Shown: positions 10,563 to 20,279 of the stretch, in pieces | Numbering within the stretch: the first letter of the stretch is position 1 | Layout: each line of letters starts with the position of its first letter | Source: Malania oleifera | Lineage: Eukaryota; Streptophyta; Magnoliopsida; Santalales; Ximeniaceae | Assembly (NCBI RefSeq): GCF_029873635.1 | Contig: NC_080422.1 | Location: forward strand, 9,703,764-9,767,763 | Direction of reading: 5' to 3' | Length of the DNA: 64,000 nucleotides | Notes under the pieces: model-generated | What the model was told of the DNA's origin: nothing | Databases searched by the model: none | The model's input: only the letters and a program-made list of their open reading frames with translations | Translations under genes and position numbers: made by a program

Positions 10563-12140
10563 TCAAGTATGAAGACCAAATGAAGTTGAGCATAACTTTA
10601 GCTTTTCTGTAGTCACCACCTTTATCAACATATCTGCCAGATTCCTGCTACCTTGGATATTTTTTAGTGTCAACACTCCATCCTCTAAAAGAGATCTGAT
10701 GAAATGATAACGTAATCCAATATGTTTAGTTTTGGAATGAAATGTAGAGTTTTTTGTCAAATGTATCGTACTCTGACTGTCACTGTGCAAAACATTTCTC
10801 TCCTATTTAATTTCGAACTCTGTCAACAAACCTTGAAACCAAATCATCTCTTTACTGGCTTCTGTCACTGCTACATACTCAGCTTCGGTAGTGGATAGGA
10901 CAACAATATTTTGTATCTGTGACATCCCACTAACAGTTATTGTGCCAACAGTGAACACATATTCGTTGGTGCTTCTGCGATGATCAATTTCACCAACAAA
11001 ATGGGCATCAACATATCCTTGAATTTTCAAGTCTCCTTTGCCGAAATATAGACAATCATCAGTAGTGCCACGTAGATATCTCACGATCCACTTCACTGCT
11101 TCCCAATGAGTCTTTCCTGGATTTGACATAAACTTGCTAACAGCTCCCACTGTTTGACCAATGTCTGGTCTGGTACCAACCATGATGTACATGAGACTTC
11201 CAATGGCTAAGGCGTAAGGTACCTTAGCCATGAAGTTCTTCTCTTCATCTATTTGGGGAGCCTGATCCTTGGAGAGACGAAAGTGACCGGCCAATGGCGT
11301 ATTTACTGCTTTGGCGCTACTCACGTTGAATCTCTGTAAAACACGACTAATATACTCCGACTGAGATAGCCACAACGTTCCCTGTTGCTTATCTCTAGAG
11401 ATCTGCATCCCAAGTATCTATTTGGCTGAACCCAAGTCCTTCATGTCAAACTCCTCCAATATTTGCTTCTTCAATTTCCTGATCTCTCCTATATCTGGTC
11501 CTGCAATTAACATGTCATCGACATATAGCAATAGTATAATATAGCTAGACTAATACCTCTTGAAGTAACAACAGTGGTCAGCATTATACTTATGAAAATC
11601 TTTCCTGCGCATAAAGCTGTCAAATTTTTTATACCATTGCCTAGGAGCTTGTTTGAGACCGTACAAGCCCTTCTTCAATCTACACACAAGATCTACTTTA
11701 CCTTTTATTGAGAATCCTTCTAGTTGTTGCATGTAAATCTTCTCATCAAGATCACCGCGAAGAAATGTCGTCTTCACATCCAACTGCTCAAGATGTAGGC
11801 CCTCCAAGGCAACAATGCTCAAGACTGATCTAATGGTTGTTAACTTCACAACTGGTGTAAAGATGTCAGTGTAGTCAATTCCTTCCTTCTGCTCGAAACC
11901 TTTGACTACCAATTGAAATTTGTACCTCCTAGATCCGCCATGCTCTTCTTTAATCCTATACACCCATTTGTTGTGAAGAGTCTTCTTACCTTTGGACAAC
12001 TCAGCTAGTTCCCGCGTTTTGTTGGAGTTGAGGGACTTCATCTCGTCCTTCATTGCAAGCTCCAACTTGCTCGAATCTCCCGCCTGACATGCTTCATCAT
12101 AGCATTCGGATTCTCCATCTGTAAGAAGTAAATAATTCAT
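10563..12140 (-). pseudogene. Element A reverse transcriptase and RNase H fossil
   Basis: The RT part (about 11530-12140) carries 'NKWVYRIKEEHGG', 'GIDYTDIFTPVVKLTTIR', 'LDVKTTFLRGDL' and 'LKKGLYGLKQAPRQWYKKFD'. The C-terminal part (10563-11408) has 'YALAIGSLMYIMVGTRPDI', 'GYVDAHFVG', 'STTEAEYVAVTEA' and 'MHSDSQSTIHL', i.e. the copia RT thumb and RNase H. It is a fossil with a few breaks. Confidence 0.9.
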
Positions 12141-12490
12141 ATACCGCTTATTTGGTACATGCTGTCAAGAAGGTCTCCTAATCTTCGAAGTTGGAGCAAG
12201 AGGCAATGGTGCAACAATTTGCTCCACAGGTTCCTCCGCTTGAGGGATCTCGGCATTTTGCTGTTGTGTCTCCTTTGTTTGAGGATTCTCGGTGTGTTGT
12301 GTCCTAACACCTAGAGGACATCATCCAAGTCTACATAGGTTGTTTCATTCTGAACTGGTTCTGCGGAATCTGTTGGTTCTATTGTGCGTCTACCTTTGTA
12401 CACCACCTTTTTATTAAAGATCACATCTCTACTTCTGATTGCCTTCTTATTTTCATCGTCCCAAATGTGATACCCGTACTCATCTTCACC

Positions 12491-14967
12491 TTAACCTACG
12501 AAGATGCATTTCCGAGACTTTAGAACAAGTTTGTTTCTGACATGATCATTAACATGCACATATGCTATACAACCAAAAACTTTCAAATGTGAAAGTCTCA
12601 CCTCTTTTCTGCTCCATACCTCTTCTGGTAGACTGTGGTCCAACGGTACTAATGGACTCTTGTTAATCAAGTATGCTGCTGTGTTGACTGCTTCTGCCCA
12701 GAATTGTTTTGGTAAGTCTGATTGCATACGCATACTTCTGGCTTTTAATGTCACGCCCCAAACCCCGAAAGTGGGCCCCAGGGTGTGATCTGAGAACCTT
12801 ACCTGAATCTGTATCATACAAACATCCATGATACCAATAAATATAAGGGTCCAACCCGATAGGGTTTGCGAATACCCTACTCACAACCACTATTCACATG
12901 AATAACGTAGCGGAACATATTTCAACCTATTACATTCATTCATACCAGAGTACTAAGTATGTCATAATACAAAACATCAACCCAAGGTATCCAACATAAT
13001 CCAAAATGACATCCCGGCTACAGTTCAGTACTCACAACAATACTTAAAAAAACTAACAAAATACTACGCTCCAGAACCCTCTAGAACGCTGGGTCCAGCT
13101 ACCTGAAGGACTTGAAACAGGTTTGTATGATTGGGATGAGACACTTCTCAGTAAGGGAGAATCAAGTTATATCAGTGTGTGGGAACATGAGTGTTATTCT
13201 AATAAGAAACAAAGCATTTCGCATTTCCAATATTTTCATAAACAATTCCAGCATATTTCACAATCATCGGTATAATTCGACAAACCGGCATGTCATTATA
13301 GACCCACGGTATTGAACTGGCATTCCACAACCCTTGATATTATCCGGCAAATCGGCATGTCATTATTGACCCCACGGTATTCAACCGGCACAAATCTAGT
13401 GTTTTCACTCTTCGGTATAAACCGGCAATTTACGACCATCAGTATTAACTTGGCATGTCTTATGACCCCACGATATTAATCCGGAATGTCTCAACCCCTC
13501 GGAATCAAACCAGCATGTCATTATTGACCCCACGGTAATGAAACCGGCATGTTAGTAACCACCATTCCTAAAAATAGTTTGGAACTCCATTTCCTATATT
13601 CCATTTCAAACACATAACAACTCAATCATCACAAAATATCCTCTCCTGCCACACTTATTTGGATAATTAAACAATCATATGATAATTGATCTGAAAATAC
13701 AGTTTAACATAGAATAAAGGTACGGTCATCTCTATACTTTAGTTTTATTCAAATAAACGATTTTTCAAAAGAAACGGAGCAATACCCGAAACCCTAATTT
13801 TCTCGAAAATCGTACACCCGAAAAACCGGCAATCTTACCTAGTGAAATTTTCCAAACAAGTAACCAAAACATCCGTATGAACATAACCTACAGTTCTACC
13901 GGATCAGATTTTAAAAACAACTGATATAAACAAATCCCCTTACCTGTTCCCGAATACCGAAACACGACTCCAAATGGCTCAAAACAATCACACGGATTCC
14001 CAAATCCTAAAACCGAAAGACCATACGTCAACATCACCCTATTTAGTACAGATCTACAAGTCACTAGGCCTATTTCGACCCTTACCTCAACTTCGGGGTA
14101 AAAACCCAGAAATCCTCAAATCGAGATTCTACTCCATAGGACTTGTAGAGATTCACCCGCTGATCCACGTAGTAACCTCGGATCGTTAATTCGGGCAACA
14201 AGCCGTCTGAGATCTTAGAGAGAGAGAGTGAGTGAATTCACGGTTTAGAGAGAGAGAGAGAGAGAGTTATATAATAAACATAACTTAGCCCTTAAATATT
14301 CTAAAAATATCTCCACCAAGATATTTATATATAAATATCTAAAAATATCTCCTCCAAGATTTTTTTTATTATTTTTTGTTCGGGTTACTACACTTACAGT
14401 CAATGATCAGTTCATCTGCTCGGCTACGCTGTTGTGCTGAGGCGTACCTAACACAACTCTTTCCATCCTGATATCATGCTCATAGCAGAATTTCTTGAAC
14501 CCGATGTCTTCATACTCACCACCGTTATCGATTCTCAGCTTCTTAATTTTCAAACCTGTTTCATTTTCAACCATTACTTTCCAAATCTTGAAAGCATCGA
14601 AGACATCAGATTTGTATTTTAGAAAGTAAACACATACCTTCTAAGAATGATCGTCAATAAATGTCACAAAGAAATTCCTTCCACCTATGGATGAGACGGT
14701 CGTCGGTCCCCATACATCTAAGTGGACTAGTTCAAGTCTCTCCTTCTTTGGAGTATTGGTGAATGTCAGGAAATTGACCCTGTATTGTTTCCTGAGTATA
14801 CAATCCTCATACATGTCAATTTCTACTGGCCGTAGATCACTCAACTTTCCCTTTGAGTGCATCACCCTGAGTCCCTTCTCACTCATGTGACCGAGTCGTT
14901 GATGCCATATGTTGCTATCGTCATTTCCTGTAACAACTGAAATAGACATACAAGCATTAAAAGTCAC
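12491..14967 (-). pseudogene. Element A integrase fossil, split by a solo LTR
   Basis: The upstream piece (14641-14967) has the zinc-binding 'WHQRLGHMSEKGL' region and the core 'LDVWGPTTV...FIDDHS'. The downstream piece (12491-12829) has 'ARSMRMQSDLPKQFWAEA', 'NTAAYLINKSP' and 'KVFGCIAYVHV'. The solo LTR at 12749-14392 lies between them. Confidence 0.88.
12749..14392 (-). mobile_element. Solo gypsy-type LTR nested in copia integrase
   Basis: A 1,644-bp block reads on the minus strand from TGTAGTAACCCGAA to GGGGCGTGACA, the end style of Tekay/Del-type gypsy LTRs; the flanks (GTAAG, TTAAA on minus) look like a decayed 5-bp duplication. It has no internal coding region. Features inside are a (GA)n run near 14218-14268 and a cluster of 'CCCCACGGTATT..AACCGGCATGTCATTA' minisatellite units at 13260-13560. 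It is related in plan to the LTRs at 41127, 56348 and 60675, but lacks their GTCGAC array. Confidence 0.8.
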
Positions 14968-15027
14968 ATAAAGTGTTCCACTTTTCTTACCTCGTGTAAT
15001 CGACAGTACACCCTTTCAAATCTTTCA

Positions 15028-15318
15028 TTAATTACCAACGAATGTTGCGGTATATCCCTCATCTGCCAGTTGTCCAACTGAGATCAAGTTCTTTCTCAGG
15101 TTTGGAATATCCTTCAACTTCCATACGGACCTATTCATCTTGATCTTCACAATTCCCTTGCTGATTATGTCGCATGGTTGATTATTGCCAAGGTATACAT
15201 TACCGAAGTCACCTAGTGTATACTCCTCTAGGCAATATTTACTGCAAGCAGCATGAAATAAGACTCCAGAATCTAAGACCCACGACTCCTTCTTGCTCTC
15301 CAAAGAGCATATCAACAT
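15028..15318 (-). pseudogene. Element A aspartic protease fossil
   Basis: Minus-strand 'ESWVLDSGVLFHAA' is the copia protease active-site context, followed by 'VYLGNNQPCDI' and 'LRKNLISVGQLADEGY', the typical link to the integrase. Confidence 0.85.
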
Positions 15319-15379
15319 ATCACCTTCTTCTGATGCGACATTTGCTTCTATCTTCGCCTCATATTCGTTTCTTGGACCT

Positions 15380-17150
15380 TTACACTAGTTTCTATAATGA
15401 TCGATCTTTCCACAATTCCAGCACTCAATGTTCTTTGTGCCTTGGGAATCTCTGGGATTTCTGGATTTAGACCGCCAGGTGATGTAAGACGTTTCTAGGA
15501 ACCCTAGTCCTACCAAAGACCCTCTCACAAATGTGCACACATCAAATACACTTTAAGATGAGAATTTAATTAACCACAATGAACAATATAAACTATATGC
15601 GAAAACTACAAGTTGTGGAAAATTCAAAAAGCTATAAGATTCACGTAGACTTGTCCTTAAGGACCTAATCAAGTATGATAAAATAATCACTTGAAAGATG
15701 GTAGATTCAAGCCTTAAAATTAAGTCTAAACATGCAAATTATATATTCTTAGAATAAGACACAATCAAGCATTCAAGTGTTGAAAATCCCCTTGGCTTTG
15801 AAGAGTTTGTCTGCGGTGTTTGCTCAAAGACAATGCAATGATTTTTTTTGAAAAAGCTACTGGAAGATGAATATTATATTGACTATCTAGGGTGTATTTT
15901 GAAAGTGGTTGAAATGAGTTTACTGAAATTATTCGGAATGATGAACACAACACGCTCGAACCTTGCTCAATATTCGCCACTACTTGGGGTTGTGATTAAT
16001 CCGCTTGATTGTTGAGGCAATAATCTCACACAACAGCTACTAGAATGGTAAGATGGAGAATGGAGAATGATGATTTCGTGGCCTCACCACTCAATCTCCA
16101 AAGGAGAAGGGATGTGGCCTCTCACCACTCACTCACAAATAGGGAACAAGCTTAACACTCAAGCACAAGGCAATAACTCTTGATTCAATTCAAAATACCA
16201 TGTCCCTAATAACTTACATGTCCAGCTATATATAGAGATGTTGGAACAACCCTCCAACCATAGGTAAATAAAATATAACAAAGCTTTGAATGGAAAATGA
16301 TAAAGTGAAACCAAAAAATCAAAAATGTAGAAATTTCAAAACAAATAGTCTCATTCTTCGGCCTTCCAGATGTGCAATACTTTGAATTAACTCACCTACC
16401 ATATACCAAATTAAAGATATGGAAGTTTTCTTTGCAACGCGCTTTGAACCACTCCATTTGGACTTTTGTAGAGAAAGTTATGGCATATTTGGTGAAAGTG
16501 TACAGTTGTTCATGTGATGCAGAATTTCTGGACAAATGACTACAGTTATTGGGCTGCCAACTCATGCACACTTTGAACTTCATGTGTTTCCCTATACCCA
16601 AAGAAAGGTATAGGAATATTCTTTCCACCCCAATTGAAATCGGGTTATTTGGACCTTGGTAGATGAAGTTATGCATTTTTTTTGTAAAGGTGCGGAGTTG
16701 CCTTCATCCCAGCAAATGTATCCACGCGACACCATCTCAGCGAATGTTACGTGTGGGGTTTGTTGATCCCCATCACCTGGTCCTAGATCTGCTGCAATTG
16801 TTTGATCGTCCATGCCCGCTTCCTTTCCAAAAATTTCTCCCTCGACTTTCCACGTTTAAGGCTGAACTTGAAGTGGAAGCACTATTTAACTGCATCCTGA
16901 TATCTTCCGTCAAAATCATGCTATGTCTTCATCAAAGTTCAGTTTTGATTTTCTTGTGGAGCTACTGATCGCGGTAACAATACCTTTCCAATTCTTAGGC
17001 AACTGACTAAGAATCAGTAAGGCACGTATCTTACTGTCAAACTTGATTTCAACTGGGACGAGTTGATCCGACAACTCCTTGAAATTGTTAAGATGTCTAC
17101 TAAAATTTTCATCTGCGGATATGTTCATGGTAAATAACTTCTTCATTAAG
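15380..17150 (-). pseudogene. Element A gag fossil, split by an LTR
   Basis: 16916-17146 encodes a UBN2-type gag segment ('LNNFKELSDQLVPVEIKF', 'ALLILSQLPKNW'). After the inserted LTR (15480-16775), 15380-15430 gives the CCHC zinc knuckle 'CWNCGKIDHYRN'. More gag-like sequence extends up to about 17450. Confidence 0.82.
15480..16775. mobile_element. Solo LTR nested in copia gag
   Basis: This 1,296-bp block has perfect inverted ends TGATG...CATCA, and its 5-bp flanks CCAGG (15475-15479) and CCTGG (16776-16780) match at four of five positions, fitting an old target-site duplication. It contains an imperfect ~200-bp internal duplication (about 16396 and 16597). No coding region is present. Family and orientation are not determined. 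Confidence 0.68.
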
Positions 17151-18093
17151 TGTACCTTATTAGCGGCTGATGGCTACTCATACATCTTGGAGAGCGCATC
17201 CATAAGAGACTTGGTGGTTGTCATGTGCTTGATATTGAAGGCAACAAACTTTGCCAGCATCATCCTGATAGCTCCGAGAGCTTTTCAATCAAACAACTCC
17301 CACTTGTCCTCCGTCATGGAATCTGACTTTCTCTTCAATGGTAAGTGCAACTCCTTATCAAATAAGTAGTCATCGATCTGCATCTTCTAGAAACAGAAGT
17401 TGGTGCCTTTAAGCATCTCGATCCTTGAGCTCTTTTAGTTTGACATTTCGATTCGTCAATCTAGAGATGGAATCAGCTCAAATGGACAACACAGTTGGAT
17501 TCAGAAAGGCCGAAAACTTTAGACATGGTTCAAGTCGTTCAAAAAACAGACCTGAAATGACTTCGAAAACCTAGTCAAACTTTCTAGTCAAAATCAGTCA
17601 ACTTTCCATTAAACTTAATGGAATATACTCCCACTTAACGGAATATTCATGACGTCGTTACTGACGTCATTACCTGACTACTAACGTGGCGCTAACGTGG
17701 CAGGTGAGCCTAGTTTCTAACGTGGCAGCTGCCACGTGTCTGCTAACATGGCACGATAACATCACAGACGTGGCAATGGGGCCCAGTTATGATTGTACTA
17801 AATTACACAAGGTAAACTTCCAGAGAAGTGGGGGGGTTACAATGGACAACTTAAGTCTCACTTTCCTAGACAGAATTTTCCTTATACACGTAATTAACAC
17901 AATATAGCTCCTGGGACCTCCGTTCAAGCTCTAGTTTGCACCATTGGCTTTGTCTCGACGAGAGAAACACAATGGTGGCCTCAAATCTCAATTCTGAGAT
18001 ATTGGGCAGTAGCTCCGATCTGGTGATTTTGCTCCGATCAAGCGATTTTGCTATGATCTGTCGACTTTACTCCGATCTGACTCTAATACCAAT

Positions 18094-18540
18094 TATTAGG
18101 GATTTAGGAACAATAATCACACACACAAGCAAAACAAACACACAAAATAAGAACACCAGATTTACGTGGTTCGGTCAAATTTGACTTACGGCCACGAAGC
18201 ACACCGAATATACTATAATCTGGGAAAAAAAACAAGAGGGGACACACACACTCAACTCAACTCTCTTCTCACCTTCAACATAATACTCACACACTCCTCG
18301 CTCACTCACTTCACTTGCTTTTATATTCACACACAAATGCTCATTATATAGATACAAAGGATGATAGTAAAGGAAGGGATTAATTGTAATTTAATAGGAT
18401 GAATTTGGCACGCAGTATTATCATTCCAGCGCATGAAAGCTGATTCCTCCGCAACCCTCATTCTCATCTGCAGCTCATCATCATCAAGACCATTAAATTT
18501 TTTGTTTCCATTTAATCTTTGTTTCCATTTCAGCTTAACA
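18094..18540 (-). repeat. 5' LTR of copia element A
   Basis: 447 bp, about 93% identical by eye to 10047-10493. The primer-binding site TGGTATTAGAG (minus) lies at 18081-18091, just inside. Confidence 0.93.
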
Positions 18541-18548
18541 AATTACGG

Positions 18549-19183
18549 GTATGTTTAGTATTGTTGTTATTTTCTATTTCTATTTCTGCATAGTGAAAAA
18601 ATAAATTATAAAAATGCACTTGTTTATGTTGACCGTTTTCTGTTTCTGCTGCCGGTTTTTAGTTGTTTGCCAAAAAACTCAAAATCAGATTTTATAGTTT
18701 TCAATTGTTTTGAAAACCTATTACCAAAAATTTTAACATCCAAAAATAATTTTTTCCAATTAAATTATTCATTTTATACACTTTTAGATTAAAATAAAAA
18801 TTAAATGATTGTATGAATTTAAATATAATTAAAATAAAAATATACATAAATTTCAAAAAAAATAATAAAAAATTCCATTACAAAATACTTCTTACTTTTT
18901 TCAATTGTCAAGTCCAATAAGATTTTTATTATAAAGTAAATTTTGAAAGTAAAACAATTAAGTAAAATAATTATAATAAATGCTATTTTTTGTAATAATT
19001 TTTTAATATATATTATTTATAATTTTATTACTTAATTATATTTTTACAATATTATTTGATCTAAAGATAAAAATGATAATTTTTTAATTATGTTTTTAAT
19101 TTATATTAATTTTATAAATAATAACCATTTCTAATCTTTAATTTTTATTTTTATTTTTTATTTCTTGACAGCAATACCAAAAA
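18549..19183. mobile_element. AT-rich MITE-like element
   Basis: About 630 bp, very AT-rich and non-coding, with inverted ends 'TTTAGTATTGTTGT' (from 18554) and, on the minus strand, 'TTTGGTATTGCTGT' (near 19168-19182). The right end overlaps the open frame that runs on from the SufE exon, so that frame's last residues (FGIAVKK, stop at 19158) come from this repeat. The left end sits a few bases from the copia target-site duplication. Confidence 0.45.
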
Positions 19184-19294
19184 AAAAAAACCTAATATTT
19201 CTTCTTTGTACCAACAAGCTAAGCATTGGAAAAGAAGAAACCCCACAACCCAAAAAAGAAATTTGAGATACAGTTAGAACATGCTGTGACCAAC

Positions 19295-20006
19295 CTGAGC
19301 TTCCTTCATTGCATAATTTATAGCGAACATCAGAGAACGAAAAAGGCTTCGGCTCGGCAGTGGCATCTTTCTCTGCAACCAAAGCTGTAGTCCTCTTCTG
19401 CATACTGACTAAAACATTATGCCAAGTGTTCACTCTGGAATGAGCCCTGCCCCCGCCGCCCAATCCCAAATTCAACTCCGCCAAATCCTCCGTCCTCAAC
19501 GCCAACACCTCCTCCGGCTCCGCCCTGTCGAGCGCCCACACCAAACACGAACAAAACCCCTTCGTAATCTCCGAATCGCTGTCGGCCCCAAACCTCATCC
19601 TCCCCAAATCGTCCAAGCGTGCATCCACCCACACCTGCGCCGTGCACCCGGTGACCCTGTTCGCCTCCACGCGCGCCGACGCCTCCAGCGGCGGCAGAAT
19701 CGCCGCGTAGTGCAGCAGCCGCTTCACGCGGTCAATCGGCTCCGAAAGGGACCTGAACTCCGACGCCAAAGATCGAAGCTTTCGGTTTGACGGCCCCGCC
19801 GGCGACGGCGAATCGGGGTTGAGAACAGACCCGAGAACGCATTTCGAAGATTTGAACATAACAGATTTCTTCTCGGATTCGTTGTTGCGTTTGAACAGAG
19901 TGTAAGCGAACTTAGGAGTTTTGTATTTGGACAATGTTTTGATGAAACGAGGAGTACAAGGGAAAGGGAAAGGAAAAGGGGACGGGAACAGAGTTGCAGA
20001 GAGCAT
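19295..20006 (-). CDS. SufE-domain exon of quinolinate synthase (QS/SUFE3-like), plastid
   Basis: The exon encodes a plastid-targeted SufE domain. SufE takes sulfur from a cysteine desulfurase onto its own cysteine; in plants the QS protein fuses this domain to NadA, whose oxygen-sensitive 4Fe-4S cluster it helps maintain for NAD synthesis. From Met at 20006, residues 1-60 are Ser/Phe/Lys-rich and acid-poor, like a transit peptide. The SufE fold spans about 80-208: 'FRSLSEPIDRVKRLLHYA', the active-site Cys121 in 'VTGCTAQVW', 'DSDSEITKGFCSCLVW', and 'SRVNTWHNVLVSMQKRT'. These closely match the QS/SUFE3 N-terminus from memory. The start at 20006 is chosen because a TATAAAA box lies at 20195-20201, downstream of the in-frame ATG at 20231. 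The exon should end at a CAG|GTTGGT donor (19293-19294) after residue 237; the frame stays open to 19158, but that tail is intron plus MITE. A stand-alone SUFE2-type gene is the alternative. Confidence 0.82.
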
Positions 20007-20194
20007 GTTTGTTTGGATAGGAAGAAAAATAGAACAGGGTCGGAAGGAAAGAGCGAGGAAATATGAATTGTAGGGAGTCGGGGGGAGAGACGGATTTGGA
20101 TTTGGATGCTGGAGCTGGGAAGAGATTCCTAAACTGCGCACCCTCTGGTTTGTGTCTGTGTCTGAAAGGCTGAAAGATCGCTGCTCGCATGGCG

Positions 20195-20201
20195 TTTTAT
20201 A
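20195..20201 (-). promoter_or_regulatory. TATA box of the SufE/QS exon
   Basis: TATAAAA on the minus strand, about 190 bp before the chosen ATG at 20006. It implies a 5' leader of roughly 160 nt and makes the upstream ATG at 20231 unusable, because that codon lies ahead of the box. Confidence 0.6.
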
Positions 20202-20230
20202 ATGCCGCACGAAGTCTCGCGCCAAAAACA

Positions 20231-20279
20231 AAATAAGAATAATAATAATAATAATAATAAATTATTATTATTATTATTA
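20231..20279. repeat. Mirror (ATA)n/(TTA)n microsatellite
   Basis: An (AAT)n run passes directly into a (TTA)n run, giving an AT-only self-complementary tract just upstream of the SufE exon promoter. Confidence 0.85.

Larger units (their letters stand above)
10047..18540 (-). mobile_element. Complete Ty1/copia LTR retrotransposon (element A), nested insertions
   Basis: Two 447-bp LTRs (10047-10493 and 18094-18540) flank a copia internal region on the minus strand. The direct repeat AATTA (10042-10046 and 18541-18545) is the target-site duplication. A primer site TGGTATTAGAG (minus, 18081-18091) fits initiator tRNA-Met, and a purine-rich tract adjoins the 3' LTR at about 10494-10508. Order is gag, protease, integrase, RT, RNase H, which is diagnostic of copia. 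Two other LTRs are inserted: 15480-16775 in gag and 12749-14392 in integrase. Without them it is about 5.5 kb, normal for the family. The LTRs differ by about 7% by eye, suggesting a few million years. The coding region is broken at several places. Confidence 0.93.

Noticed and set aside
13112-14189. Small plus-strand frames within 12749-14392
   Set aside because: They lie inside a non-coding solo LTR and its minisatellite.
19419-19790. Plus-strand frame opposite the SufE exon
   Set aside because: GC-rich antisense shadow of the SufE coding sequence with no domain-like features.
19158-20231. 357-codon minus-strand frame taken as a whole protein
   Set aside because: The first ATG lies upstream of the TATAAAA box at 20195-20201, and the last 45 codons lie past a good splice donor and end in a MITE-like repeat.
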